Under the pieces are notes generated by a model. The model had not been told where the DNA came from. It saw nothing but the letters and a program-made list of their open reading frames with translations, and made no database searches. The translations under genes and the position numbers were made by a program. DNA of 64,000 bases from Gonium pectorale (taxonomy: Eukaryota; Chlorophyta; Chlorophyceae; Chlamydomonadales; Volvocaceae). Below are positions 46,884 through 56,921 of the stretch, in pieces. The stretch is from NCBI GenBank assembly GCA_001584585.1, contig LSYV01000054.1:110945-174944 (forward strand), written 5' to 3'. Position 1 is the stretch's first letter. Each line of letters begins with the position of its first letter.

Positions 46884-48869
46884 CATACCGTTATCATCTT
46901 CCCCATGTGCCCAGCGCGATTCTACATACTGTGAAATGTATGAATCCACTGTGATGCTAGGATATGAGGGAGGAGGCGCGGCAGCGCCGGAGGCTTTCGT
47001 TGTAGCGTATGCAGGTAACGTAGGCAACGGGTTTTGGCAGGGGGTTGAAGGTACGGAGTTCACATTTATTTGACAGGCGCATAGACGGCATCTTGCCGCC
47101 GCGGTGTAGGGCTAAATAGGCGTACCTACAGTGTACTGCAGACAACTGCACTGCAGCGCGCGTAATGCCTCATGACGTACGTAGCACGGCAGATCCATGC
47201 CTCTCCCTACCGTGCAAGGCATGGGCTCCCATATGTTAGGCTGGGGCTCAACTGTTGTTATTACATCATTTGATTACAATGATAATGACTCTCAAGGGTA
47301 TTTGGTCGATGGCTCCCGTATCTCGCTACTAGCTCGGGGCATGAGTATTGAGAATGGAACGCTAGCGTCCCTTCTTGTGTGCGGGGAAGGGTCCTTATGG
47401 GGGCCTTGGCGGGTGGCGGGTCGTACTTCGCGCCGGTGGCAGTTCAAGGAAAGCAATAGGCACACCATAGACGCCCAGTAGCCAGGATTGACCAGAGCAC
47501 GCTGCAACGCTCGGTACAGTGCCAATGCGCTTTCGTACCCATGGGCTGCCTTCCTCCATCCATTGCCTCCCGTGTTCCTCGGCGCCGTCTGTTCGCCTTG
47601 CGCTACGCGTATGTCTCGGGTCCACACATTATGGGCCGTGCTCCAATCATGCGTAATAGGGATGCAGGCGGATGGGAGTTGGAATTGTCGGCGCCGAAAG
47701 TACCGTACGGGCTTAGGATGCGTCTCGTGCATTCGCTGCCCCATCGGAAGCCGCAGTGTCGGGCACTGCGTTTGTCGGTGTGTCCCGCAGCCCATGACTT
47801 GCTCGCGATAAGCGCTTGTGCTCGGTTGAGCTAGGGACTGGCCCGTACATTGCACAAAGCCCCTCCTGTTGGGGTCGCCGTGTGGCGCCCAGCGGGTGTT
47901 ACTGCGGCCTGCTCCGAGCACGTGGCTGGGTGCGACACGGTGGCCGGCGATGCTCTGCTGGTGCTGTGTACTCTGAAGTCTGGGGTTGGCTGGCAGCCTT
48001 GAACGCAACGATGACGTGGCGCCGTTCCGCCTCACGCCGCCCCATTCGCGGGTTTCGCCATGATGCCAGCCCGTGATGATGTATTTTGGGCTCTCGTGTT
48101 CCTGCCGCCTCTGCCCAGAAACCCGTTTTTCAATTGTCCGCGGGTGAGGCGCTTGTTTCGAACGAAGGAAGCTGACGCTGGTCAAAGCTGCTTCGGGGTG
48201 TAACTCCTCAAATGCTTCTCTTGTCAGGTGCCAGTTACACTGTCGTGCAGCATGTTTGGCATTGAACCGTGAACGAGAGGGGCGGGAGGAGCGTACAGCA
48301 CGCTCCTCGGCCCTCTCTCTCTCGCGCGCGCGCGCGGGGAGCAAGGATTGCAACAAGCTTTTACATTAGCATCTGGCGCGGTGTGAGCGGTGTACAGTAT
48401 CACAACGTTACAGACTAGTATTGGGGGAGGGGCTTGGGCAACCGAGCCTCGCCACAACCATGTCTCGGACAGCGTCTCAGGCACTTGGAACAGCTGTGCC
48501 GCCAGCTCCCTGGGTCCACGCGCACTGTATGTGGGGCAAATGGGCAGTCCGCAAAGGGCCAGCTCCACGTCCAGCGCAACTAGATGATGGCAGGTACCAA
48601 CCAACCACACTACAAGCTGCGACATAACAGAAACAGTCGCCATCAGCAACGCCGACGATCCTACTTCACTCAACCTCTGTGCCACTCACAACGCGGGCAC
48701 ACCCCAGGTGGCGTGCGCCTTCAGTAGTGCCCATGCCAGCAACCTCGCGGAAAGGAGTCGGGGCAAGGCACGGCCACCAAGGCAGGGTGCTACTTTCCCC
48801 ACGATTGAGCCAAGTCCCAAGCCTCAGGCGGAGAGCCTTCCTGCCTCCCTCCACTGCCTGACCACAGCC

Positions 48870-49095
48870 AGCTCTGTGCCCGCCGGTTCTGTGCCCGCCG
48901 GCTCTGTGCCCGTCGGCTCTGTGCCCGTCGGCTCTGTGCCCGCCGGCTCTGTGCCCGCCGGCTCTGTGCCCGCCAACTCCATCGCCCGCCGGCTCCGTGC
49001 CCGCCGGCTCCGTGCCCGCCGGCTCCGTGCCCGCCGGCTCCGTGCCCGCCGGCTCTGTGCCCGCCGGCTCCGTGCCCGCCGGCTCTGTGCCCGTT
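48870..49095 (+). repeat. 15-bp minisatellite, about 15 copies
   Basis: The unit is GGCTCTGTGCCCGCC. Early copies mostly carry CTCTGTG and later ones CTCCGTG, with one disturbed copy in the middle. Because 15 is a multiple of three it stays open in several frames on both strands, which explains the long spurious reading frames here. Confidence 0.95.
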
Positions 49096-49945
49096 AGCCC
49101 GCGACCACGCGTGCACAGCACAGCACAGCACAGCACGGTGCCACGATCAGGATTCTGGTGAAGCTTCGCCATAGGCTCCACAGCCTTCTCCGCATAGCCA
49201 CCGGCGCAAGGGAAAAGGCCTGCTGCATGGCACCCCGTACCGGTCCAGCCCGTGCCGTACGCTCAGCCCACACGCCACTCCGCCACACGGCTTCGGGCAG
49301 TCAGATCGCAGCGCCGTGCGACACGTCATGCTGCTTGTCCGGCGCTTCGGCAGCGCCGGACCCGACGGCGCCGGGGGCGGGTTGATCCCGTCCGCCCTGA
49401 GCGGCACTAGGCGGGCGGCCCTACATCTCCCCACACAAGCGCCCAGCCAGTACGACACAGCCAGTTCGCATACACGCGGCGGCAGGTCGGGAGACGTGCC
49501 CTGACGTGCCTGATTGGGTATAATGTACACGTGGCAAACAGGACTGCCGGCATTCGCATGGACCCATGAACGAAAGGTGAAAGGACCCATAAACGAAAGG
49601 ACATCGGACCGGATATACTCCCACCGTAAATGCAACAACAGCAACCGCAGCAGACAGGCACCAAGGCAGTCCAACAGTAATGACGGGATATCTTCGGAAA
49701 TGCGCGGAGCGGGCGGAACAAGAGTATATGCCAAGAGGAACCCAAGCGTCCATTGCCAGCTGCACCACCACCTTCGCAGGGGAGGTCTCACAAAATGGTG
49801 CCGAATCCCATGATAGCTCATTAGTCATGTATGGCCAGCCATTGGAACTGCATAGACCGGGCGAACACCCAAGGAAATCCAGGGCACAACGCTGGGCGTG
49901 TCCAGAGCCGCGACATCGCCTTGCTAGCCTGACGCATCTCCCCAC

Positions 49946-49950
49946 TTACA
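49946..49950 (-). terminator. Candidate TGTAA polyadenylation signal of the PAP/fibrillin-like gene
   Basis: The minus strand reads TGTAA about 400 nt after the stop codon, beyond the 41-bp repeat, which would then be part of the 3' UTR. Confidence 0.4.
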
Positions 49951-50221
49951 CAAGCGGCCGTCCCGCGCCTCGCCGCCCCGCCTCCGCAGCATACACCACA
50001 CTTCCCCCCATTGCAGGACTGTCTGAACACGCTGTTACGCATATAAAACACACACTTTCTCCTCTATGTGGCCACACTTCTCACCAAACTACCGCGCCTG
50101 CATGGCGCTCCCCTGCGAGGGCCCAGCGCCTGCGCACTGCGCCTGTTGCCCCAAGGCGCCCAGCTGCGGCCTGCACCGCACCACCGCATGATCGGCACAA
50201 CCGGCACCGCGCCGCCGCGCT

Positions 50222-50345
50222 GCATTGGGGCCATTCCCCTTCCGTGGGTGGTGCATCGCGCCGCATTGGGGCCATTCCCCTTCCGTGGGTGGTGCATCGC
50301 GCCGCATTGGGGGCCATTCCCCTTCCGTGGGTGGTGCGTCGGGCC
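50222..50345. repeat. Three tandem copies of a 41-bp unit
   Basis: Units start at 50222, 50263 and 50304 and each contains GGCCATTCCCCTTCCGTGGG. The third has one extra G and two changes. The array ends six bases from the stop codon of the minus-strand gene, in its presumed 3' UTR. Confidence 0.92.
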
Positions 50346-50350
50346 GCCAA

Positions 50351-53270
50351 TCACACTGGCTGCCCCATGAGCGTCATGCCCCCCGCTGCGCTGCGGGCCA
50401 GCGCGATACCGGGGGCGGACGCAAACACGAGCAGCTCATTGTCGGGGGCAGGCGCGGGCACGCCAAGGCTGGCGCCCAGCAGCTCGACGCGGAAGTCCGT
50501 CACCTGCGGGACAGGCGGGCCAGCAGCAGGGGGGGGGGGCAGGTTGGAGCCGAGGCGCGAGTTGCTGACTGCTATCCAGGGGACGGGCGCTTCGGTGCGC
50601 CAGCTCCATGGAAGGGATATGAAAATATAAAGGGAGATGGATAGTTAAGCAGTATTCGACTTGGCACGAGGATGTAACGCGCCGTACCTACGGGAATCTT
50701 CGCTTCAGGAAACCTTGAGCGAATGTAAAAACGGCGCGCGGTCCGGAAACACGACACGCAAGTGGGCAGGACACGAATGGCGGGCTGGCCTTCTCAACCT
50801 TGCCTATACGGTACCGGCGCTTTGCACTCACGTGGTACTGCAGGCGGTTGGGCGGGCGCACCCACGTCACGTTGCCCACCGCCGAGGTGTAGAGGGGCCC
50901 CGCCTTGCTCTCCAGCCGGAAGCGCTGGCCGTCCTGCGCGCACGGGCAACGGCGGGCGAGCGCGCTCGCAGCCTGCACACGAGGCACCTCCTTCCTTCAA
51001 ACGGACCCGTCTCTCCGCCAGCTGCTTGGCGGAGTGCGCAGACAACAAACTGCATAGCGGCATATTTCTGCACACACACACACACACACACACCTCCCGT
51101 TCACATTCGCATGACGTAACACACACCCCGTTGTTTCATTTCAACACCTCCCGTACAACAAGTGGCTTTTAGCATGGCTGATGATATGTTGCAGGCTGGA
51201 CCGAGTGGGTAATGGAGTCATTTGGCGCCGAGGCGCGTCTCCCGCAACCGCGGGAAGCCGTCTTCCTCCCTGCCTGTCCACCCTCCTAACCATCCTGAGC
51301 GCTGCGCTCTGCATACGGGGTATTTCCCGGAGGCAAAGCAGCAGCACAAGACCCTGGAGGTTGTTGCTGCGGCTGCCAACTCTCCTCTGCTGGCCGACCC
51401 GACCACACACGCACCCACCTCGGAGACCTCGAGCAGCTCGATAATGGGCACGTACTGCAGCCTGCCGTACGGCCAACCGCCGCCCGTGGCCACCAGCATC
51501 TGCCACTGCCCGCTGAACCGCGGCTGCGAGCCTGCGCAGGCAAAGGGTGGGTTGCGGCCCACAATCCCAAGTCCTTGTCTGCCGGGTGTGCTGAAGCCAC
51601 GGGCTCAACCTGCTGCTAGCTTAGTAACAACGACGCATCAAGCGGGATGGCCAGTTGGGATGCGGAAGTCGGTTGGATGCCAACCTCGACAGGTCGGGTG
51701 TGTGGCTGAAGTAACGCAGCTGCGAGCGGGCGGCCGCAGACGGAGGCCCCGCTGCTGTCAAACCCAATACCCGAAAACTCCAGGGCTCCAGCTAGACCGT
51801 ACAGCCCTCGCCCCGCTCCCCACCTTCGGGTGGCACTGCCTGCCCCAGAGACATGGAAAGTTGCTCGATCAGGAGCATGGCGCCCTCCACCTGGTTGCGG
51901 CCGGAGCAGAACGGGATGGGACGGAACGAGTTGGAATGGATTGGAGCGAAACGGGGGCGGGAGCCGGGCACGGGGTGCTCGGTCCGCGAGGGCGCGAGCA
52001 AACGAGACGGTGGCGGCCCAGGCTTTCTTGCAGTGCGGTGCGGTGCGGTGCAGAAGAGGCCTACGGCGAGTGAGGTCGCCCGCCGGCCGCCAAGCCGCCA
52101 TGCAGAACGTGGCGGTGGCTGTGCGACCGGATGGGTGGCCGCTCGGGTTCCGCTGCCCCTTTTCCTCGCGTCAGCCGGCACCCAGTACCCCAAGCACGCA
52201 CTCAAGCACGCATGACGCACACCCGCTTCGTGAACCTCTTGGAAGGTAACGTTACTTTGCTGGGTCGGCCCGCAGGGTCCATGGGCTGCCGGCTAGGCTG
52301 CTTTGTTCGCTGCCTTCCTGCAGAGCGATTTAAGCACGCATACGTAACACATACACACACGCTTCATGCTCTTGCTTCGCCATGCGCGCCTTTGCTTGGG
52401 CCAGTAGCACCCCCGGCACGGGTGGCTGGGCACGACCTCCGCCACCTCCTGATCTAGATGCCAGGGCTCGCAGCTGACGAAGGTACACTCCAGCGCTGTT
52501 CGCTCGCTCGCGCCAACATCGCAGTTTCACAGGTCCACCACACCTCCACCAAGACCGACACAGGCTCGTCTACCTCGTATGAAATCCGGTGTCCGTGATG
52601 CGACTCGTTTCGCTCCTTTACTAACCCCCCAGCCTAGGTCGCTCGGCGGCGTAACGCATGCACAGCCACTGCCGCCGTCACGCGATCCAGACGTTCGTTG
52701 GCGGGATACGCCCCGAAATACCCGCCCACCCACACTTCCACCCACCAGCTCCAGGTCGTCCGTCTGTGAGGCGGCCACCGCGCGGCAGTACTTTATGAGG
52801 TGCTCCTGCAGCGCAGGCAGCCCGTCCACCAGGCACGTGTCCACTCCGAGCTGGGCGCTGTCCAAGCACTTGACCAACGACTTGTACTCCTCGGGCTGCA
52901 TGGCGCCACGGAGATTGGGGAACGCGCGGGGGTCGGACTCAGTCGGCCCAGGCAGCGGACCCAGCTCAAACCCTACCTTCAGGGGCTCCCCAAAGCAGTT
53001 GACCATGTCTGGGTCTCGGAGCCGTGCCATTACTTCCTCGCAATCCAAATCGTCTCGCACCACAGGAGCCAGCGCATAGCACCGCAGGCGCTCAGGGCGG
53101 CAATGCACGCTCGCAGGCGTCGGGAATGGGCGCAGCTGGGCGGCCCTCGCGCTCCGCCATCCGCTCGAATGGACTGCTGCTATAGACGCTCGCTGGCAGG
53201 CAGGCGTTGGCTGCCGGCTCGCACAGAGGGGGATTTCACTGGACGTCGCCAACACGCGTGTAGCAACCAT
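50351..53270 (-). CDS. PAP/fibrillin-like plastid lipid-associated protein (tentative)
   Basis: Predicted 319-aa protein. Exons on the minus strand: 52746-53270, 51824-51890, 51419-51531, 50832-50933, 50351-50503, with consistent phases (0, 1, 0, 0) and GT-AG borders. The first about 60 residues are rich in Ser, Ala, Arg and Pro with few acidic residues (for example RASIAAVHSSGWRSARAAQL), fitting a chloroplast transit peptide. A unique acidic segment follows (RDDLDCEEVMARLRDPDMV). The C-terminal half resembles a PAP/fibrillin domain: helix GAMLLIEQLSMSLGQ, then FSGQWQMLVATGGGWPYG, FRLESKAGPLYTSAVGNVTW, and final strand ELLVFASAPGIALARSAAGG. Fibrillins coat plastoglobules and thylakoids and bind lipids. 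The 855-nt intron after exon 1 could hide another exon. It is convergent with the F-box gene. Confidence 0.62.
51068..51093 (+). repeat. CA dinucleotide microsatellite
   Basis: About twelve CA repeats in an intron of the PAP/fibrillin-like gene. Confidence 0.9.
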
Positions 53271-54024
53271 TTTTCACAGTAAGCCAGCTATCAGAGGCTA
53301 CTGCGGTATTTGACCGGAATTGCGTCAACCGGTTGCTGACTGTGTGTGAGGATTAGGCCGATACAAAGGCTACAACACGCACAGTACTTACAGTACGCAT
53401 CCAGTCTACTGCAACGTTCAGTCTACGAAAGGCCGCCGAAAGGTATACCACGTTCCACGCACGTGCTGTCGGCATCACCGTACTGCCCAGCTGTCGTAAT
53501 ATCGTTCCCATACGCCGCACACTGGAGCTATTTGTGCGCCCACTGTGCTGAGGCACAGGTCCTACTGCCGCATGCTGAAGCAGAACGGCTGCTTCTTGCA
53601 GACGGCTTCTTCTTGCAAGGCACGCCGGGCACGTCGAGCACGCAAGGGCGGCTCTGGGATCGCTTGGAGGGATGGGAGGGACGTCGTCGCACTTACTGTC
53701 TTGCCGCCTGGCCTTAAAATCACATGCCCGACCTACTAGAAACGTTGCGCCTTCGGGTGTATATAACCGTAGCGGCAGCCTTCCGCTCTCCCTGCAGCTT
53801 TCCATCTTGTTTGGCGTCCTGTCGGATCCCTTGCCCGTGCCAGTCTGGAGGGCATGGCAGACACGGCAGCCATGCGTTCCCTGTGACGGCGAGAAGGGAC
53901 AGTAATATGGTTGGCTGTGATGCGGGTATCAGCGAGCGAGGTACGACCGTACGGCCATCCAAGCCGACCTGCCTTATGCAGCGGGCCGGCGGCAACTTTG
54001 CAAGCACTACACTCGCTGTTCACT
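53271..54024. promoter_or_regulatory. Divergent region between PAP/fibrillin-like gene and GST3
   Basis: About 750 bp between opposing start codons. It contains dispersed repeat copy F, within which TGTATATAACC is TATA-like and lies about 265 bp upstream of the GST3 start. No gene seen. Confidence 0.4.
53723..53803 (+). repeat. Dispersed GGAAACGTCGC repeat family, copy F
   Basis: CATGCCCGACCTACTAGAAA followed by CGTTGCGCCTTCGGGTGTAT, then CCGTAGCGG and a pyrimidine-rich CTCTCCCTGCAG end, aligning with copies A and D. Confidence 0.55.
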
Positions 54025-56921
54025 ATGTCGAAGCCCGTGATCCACTATTTTCCCATTCGGGGGCGGGCTGAGGTGCTGAAGCTGGCAATTGTGGCCGGAG
54101 GAGGTGACTTCGACACCGTGGATGTCAACTACCAGGAGCAGAAAACAAACCGCTCGTTGTACCCCTTTGGACAATGTCCGCGGTAAGGGGTTGAGCCAGG
54201 CTGCGGTTTGGCGGCATTTCCGATGTCCCGACCGCTCGGTGTGTCGGGTGTGCAGGCTCGTGGATGGCGACATCGACCTGGTCCAGTCTAATTCCATCGC
54301 TCGGTAGGTGGACACCGGTCGATGGCCGCGTGCGCAGGGCAATGCGCTGTGCTTGATCTGTGCCACGAAGTTTATAGTCTGCATTGTATGCTCCATTTAA
54401 CGACAAGAAGGAAACCATCGTTTTGCGCTCTGCCCATGCTGATCGTGTGTCGCATCACAGGTACCTCGCGCGCAAGTACAGCCTTCAAGGGAAGACCGAG
54501 CAGGAGCAGTGTGTAGTGGATATGCTCATGGAGGGCGTGGAGTCGCTGCGCGTAAAGTGCGTGAGGCTGTAGGGCAGGAGCAAAAGGGCGTGGGCGGGCT
54601 GAAGGGATCGTGGGGAACTGTTGGAGCGACGGACATAGCCATGCTAGTCGATGAGCTGATGAGCCCTGCGCCATTGTATATGACTGATCTGAATTGCCTC
54701 CCCTGCCCTGTCCATTATGCCCTCCACCCTCCCACTCTCCAGGTACGTCAACCTGGTAAGCCTTGGCGCCAAGCGCCTGGGGTCAGTTGCTAGCGGCGGC
54801 TTCAGACTGGTTTTCGATTGTGGAATCGCCAGTATCGCCCGCAGGGCAGCGGCGGGCATGGCAGCGGAGGGCCGTGGATGGGACATGCGGCTGGTGGGGC
54901 ACCTTCGGCGATCACGCCAGCTGCACTGCAAGCCTCGGCGTAGCAGGCCTATTGTCCCACTCGCCCGCCTGGCTCGCTGGCCGGCCTCACCTTCAGCAAC
55001 GCAAAGCGGCGCTGACGCGATAAGCTTTTGTTCACAGGCGTCCATTGCCTCACCTGCACGTGCGGGCCACCTCGAGCCCCTTGGCCTTCCACCGGCGCTG
55101 CCATGCAGCGGTCCCTGAAGCGGCGAGGGAGGGCAGGTCCAGGATCTTACGGGACAGGTTCAGCCAGCAGGGCCGGCGGTTTTTCACTTGCGGTTCGAGG
55201 CGTTGGACGGGTGGAGCGCTGGCCCCGGCGCTTGTTTGGACGCGCGGGTCAGGCGCCGACGCTGTTTGCATGATGGGGAAGCTCCAGCCGTGGCGCACGA
55301 CCTCCTGTCCCCCGCCTGTGGGATGCACATCTATGGCTACAACGTACCCGCGCCGTGGCGCATCTACCTTCCCATCGAAGCCCTCCGGGCCACGTGGCCC
55401 GAAAGAGCCTGCACCCAAAACCCCAACATTGGATGAGAACGCACAAAGCTCATCAAGCTGCCATGAGCCCTACAGCCCCACTTGCCCCTGACCCCGCTGC
55501 GCTTACGGTTGTTGTTCCCCTCACCTTGGCTGGCATGATGCCTGCTCTTCGTCCTCAATCCGCGCGCGCGTGACTCCAGATCTACAACGATAAGCTGGTG
55601 GGTGTGGGGGGTGGGTGTGGGGGCCGTGTCCGGCCCGGTTTAGTTTGCTCGTTGTCGCTGCACAAGAGCGGCGGCAAGGGCCCCACGCTTGCACCGGCAT
55701 ACGCCCCAGTATGGCGAATGGTCGGAGTGGGTGTTGCTTGCTGCGGCATCCCTCCTTTGTGCGACGCATAGCACAAGCAGCAGACCGACGCGGAGCCGGC
55801 CCGCATGGATGGATGTATTGGTGCGTTTCACACGTCCATGGCATGAGCCGGTCTGCGGCAGGGGTTAGGGATCCTCCACGCTGGGGGGCACAGGGCAGAC
55901 TAGAAGCGCGCTTGAAACTCGCTCTGGCACCTTGTCCTCAGGAGGAGGCCGCGAAGGAAGTTTACTGGAAGACCTACTTTGACAAGAGCACCACGGAGGG
56001 GCGCAACGGTGAGCTGGGCCTCACCGGTTGGGCGGATATCCCTAGCTGCAGTCGAAATGATGACTCATAGTAGATGACCGCGGCGGTGGGTGCGCTTGGG
56101 GCAGTTGGGCACTCGGGGGCCGGGGATAGTAATGTCGACTGCGCTCTCGCTTTGGCGACAAGAGCTCCACAACCCACGGTATGCGCCCTGGGGGAATGCG
56201 GCCCTTGGCCCGAGTCCCGAGGTTGGATCCTGAAGCCCCTATGCCTTTCGGGGGCACCATTCACAGACAGGCGACTCTGTATCCCACAATATCGCCCGTA
56301 TCTGCATTTATCGATCGGCTCTTCGACACGATGGACTAATCTGACACCTGCCGTACGCACGTGTCCACAGGCGGCGCGCACATGCAGTATCTGGTCAACT
56401 TCCTAACCGCCAACGGCGGCCAGTTCTGCGTGGGCGACGCGCTGACCATCGCCGACCTGTGCCTGTGGGAGATCACCGACCTGCACCTCCGCATCTTCGA
56501 GGAGCAGCTCAAGGAGGTGGTGAGACATGCGGAGGCAACTGGCAAGGCATGCCGGCGTCAGGGGCGCCGTATAGTCGTACCTCGTACGGCGTGTTCATGA
56601 GGCGGTGTATCGCGGCACAGACGCGAGTGTCTCCTTCCACCAAGCATGCCTCGCCATCATCGCGCGGCCCTTACGACGCCCTAGCTGGCCCGCGCTTGCC
56701 TCCACTCTGTTATCCCACGGCGCCAGAGGATGGTCCCTTACCTTCACAAGCATCCGGGAAAGGAGCTTTGGTTACCGGCCACCTTACTCGCCTCTCGGCC
56801 CTCCCCGCAGTACCCGGAGCTCATCGCCTTCCACGAGCACATCGCCGGCCTGCCCGGGATCAAGGAGTACCTCGCGTCGCCCAAGCGCCTGGCTGCGCCC
56901 AACGCAAATAGCCTGGGCTGA
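54025..56921 (+). CDS. Sigma-class glutathione S-transferase, paralogue 3 (13- and 18-nt microexons)
   Basis: GST of 219 aa. Exons: 54025-54182, 54256-54303, 54461-54556, 54743-54755, 55578-55595, 55942-56008, 56371-56519, 56811-56921. Its first exon equals GST1/GST2 exons 1 and 2 fused, so the intron inside RGR|AEV is absent. Conversely, the 127-nt exon of GST1/GST2 is split here into 96 + 13 + 18 nt by two extra introns, giving K|YVNL|IYNDKL. The likely catalytic Tyr8 lies in VIHYFPIRGRAEVLKL; QSNSIARYLARKYSLQG is the glutathione-site region; GDALTIADLCLWEITD carries the folding box. The C-terminus KEYLASPKRLAAPNANSLG is almost the same as GST1, and 20-nt blocks of the last exon are identical to GST1, which suggests gene conversion or strong constraint. 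An upstream in-frame ATG at 53911 exists, but family alignment supports 54025. Confidence 0.92.
54743..54755 (+). other. 13-nt microexon of GST3
   Basis: GTACGTCAACCTG between CTCCAG and GTAAGCC encodes (K)YVNL, matching KYLTL of GST1 and GST2. Confidence 0.82.
55578..55595 (+). other. 18-nt microexon of GST3
   Basis: ATCTACAACGATAAGCTG between ACTCCAG and GTGGGTG encodes IYNDKL, matching VYQDKL of GST1 and GST2. Confidence 0.85.

Larger units (their letters stand above)
46884..50350. other. Repeat-rich spacer between convergent F-box and PAP/fibrillin genes
   Basis: About 3.5 kb with no recognisable gene. It contains a CT/CG-alternating tract (48316-48338), a 15-bp minisatellite (48870-49095), a CACAG microsatellite (about 49111-49136) and a 41-bp triplication next to the PAP/fibrillin stop codon. 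Open frames across these are by-products of the repeats. Confidence 0.5.

Noticed and set aside
48870..49095. CRISPR-like array
   Set aside because: Direct tandem 15-bp units with no unique spacers; eukaryotic context.
48666..49181. Long frames coding AGGHR- or AGSVP-type repeats
   Set aside because: They are produced by a 15-bp minisatellite that stays open in several frames; no gene signals around it.
53911..54024. N-terminal extension of GST3 from an upstream in-frame ATG
   Set aside because: Sigma GSTs start a few residues before the catalytic Tyr; the extra 38 residues have no counterpart in the two paralogues.
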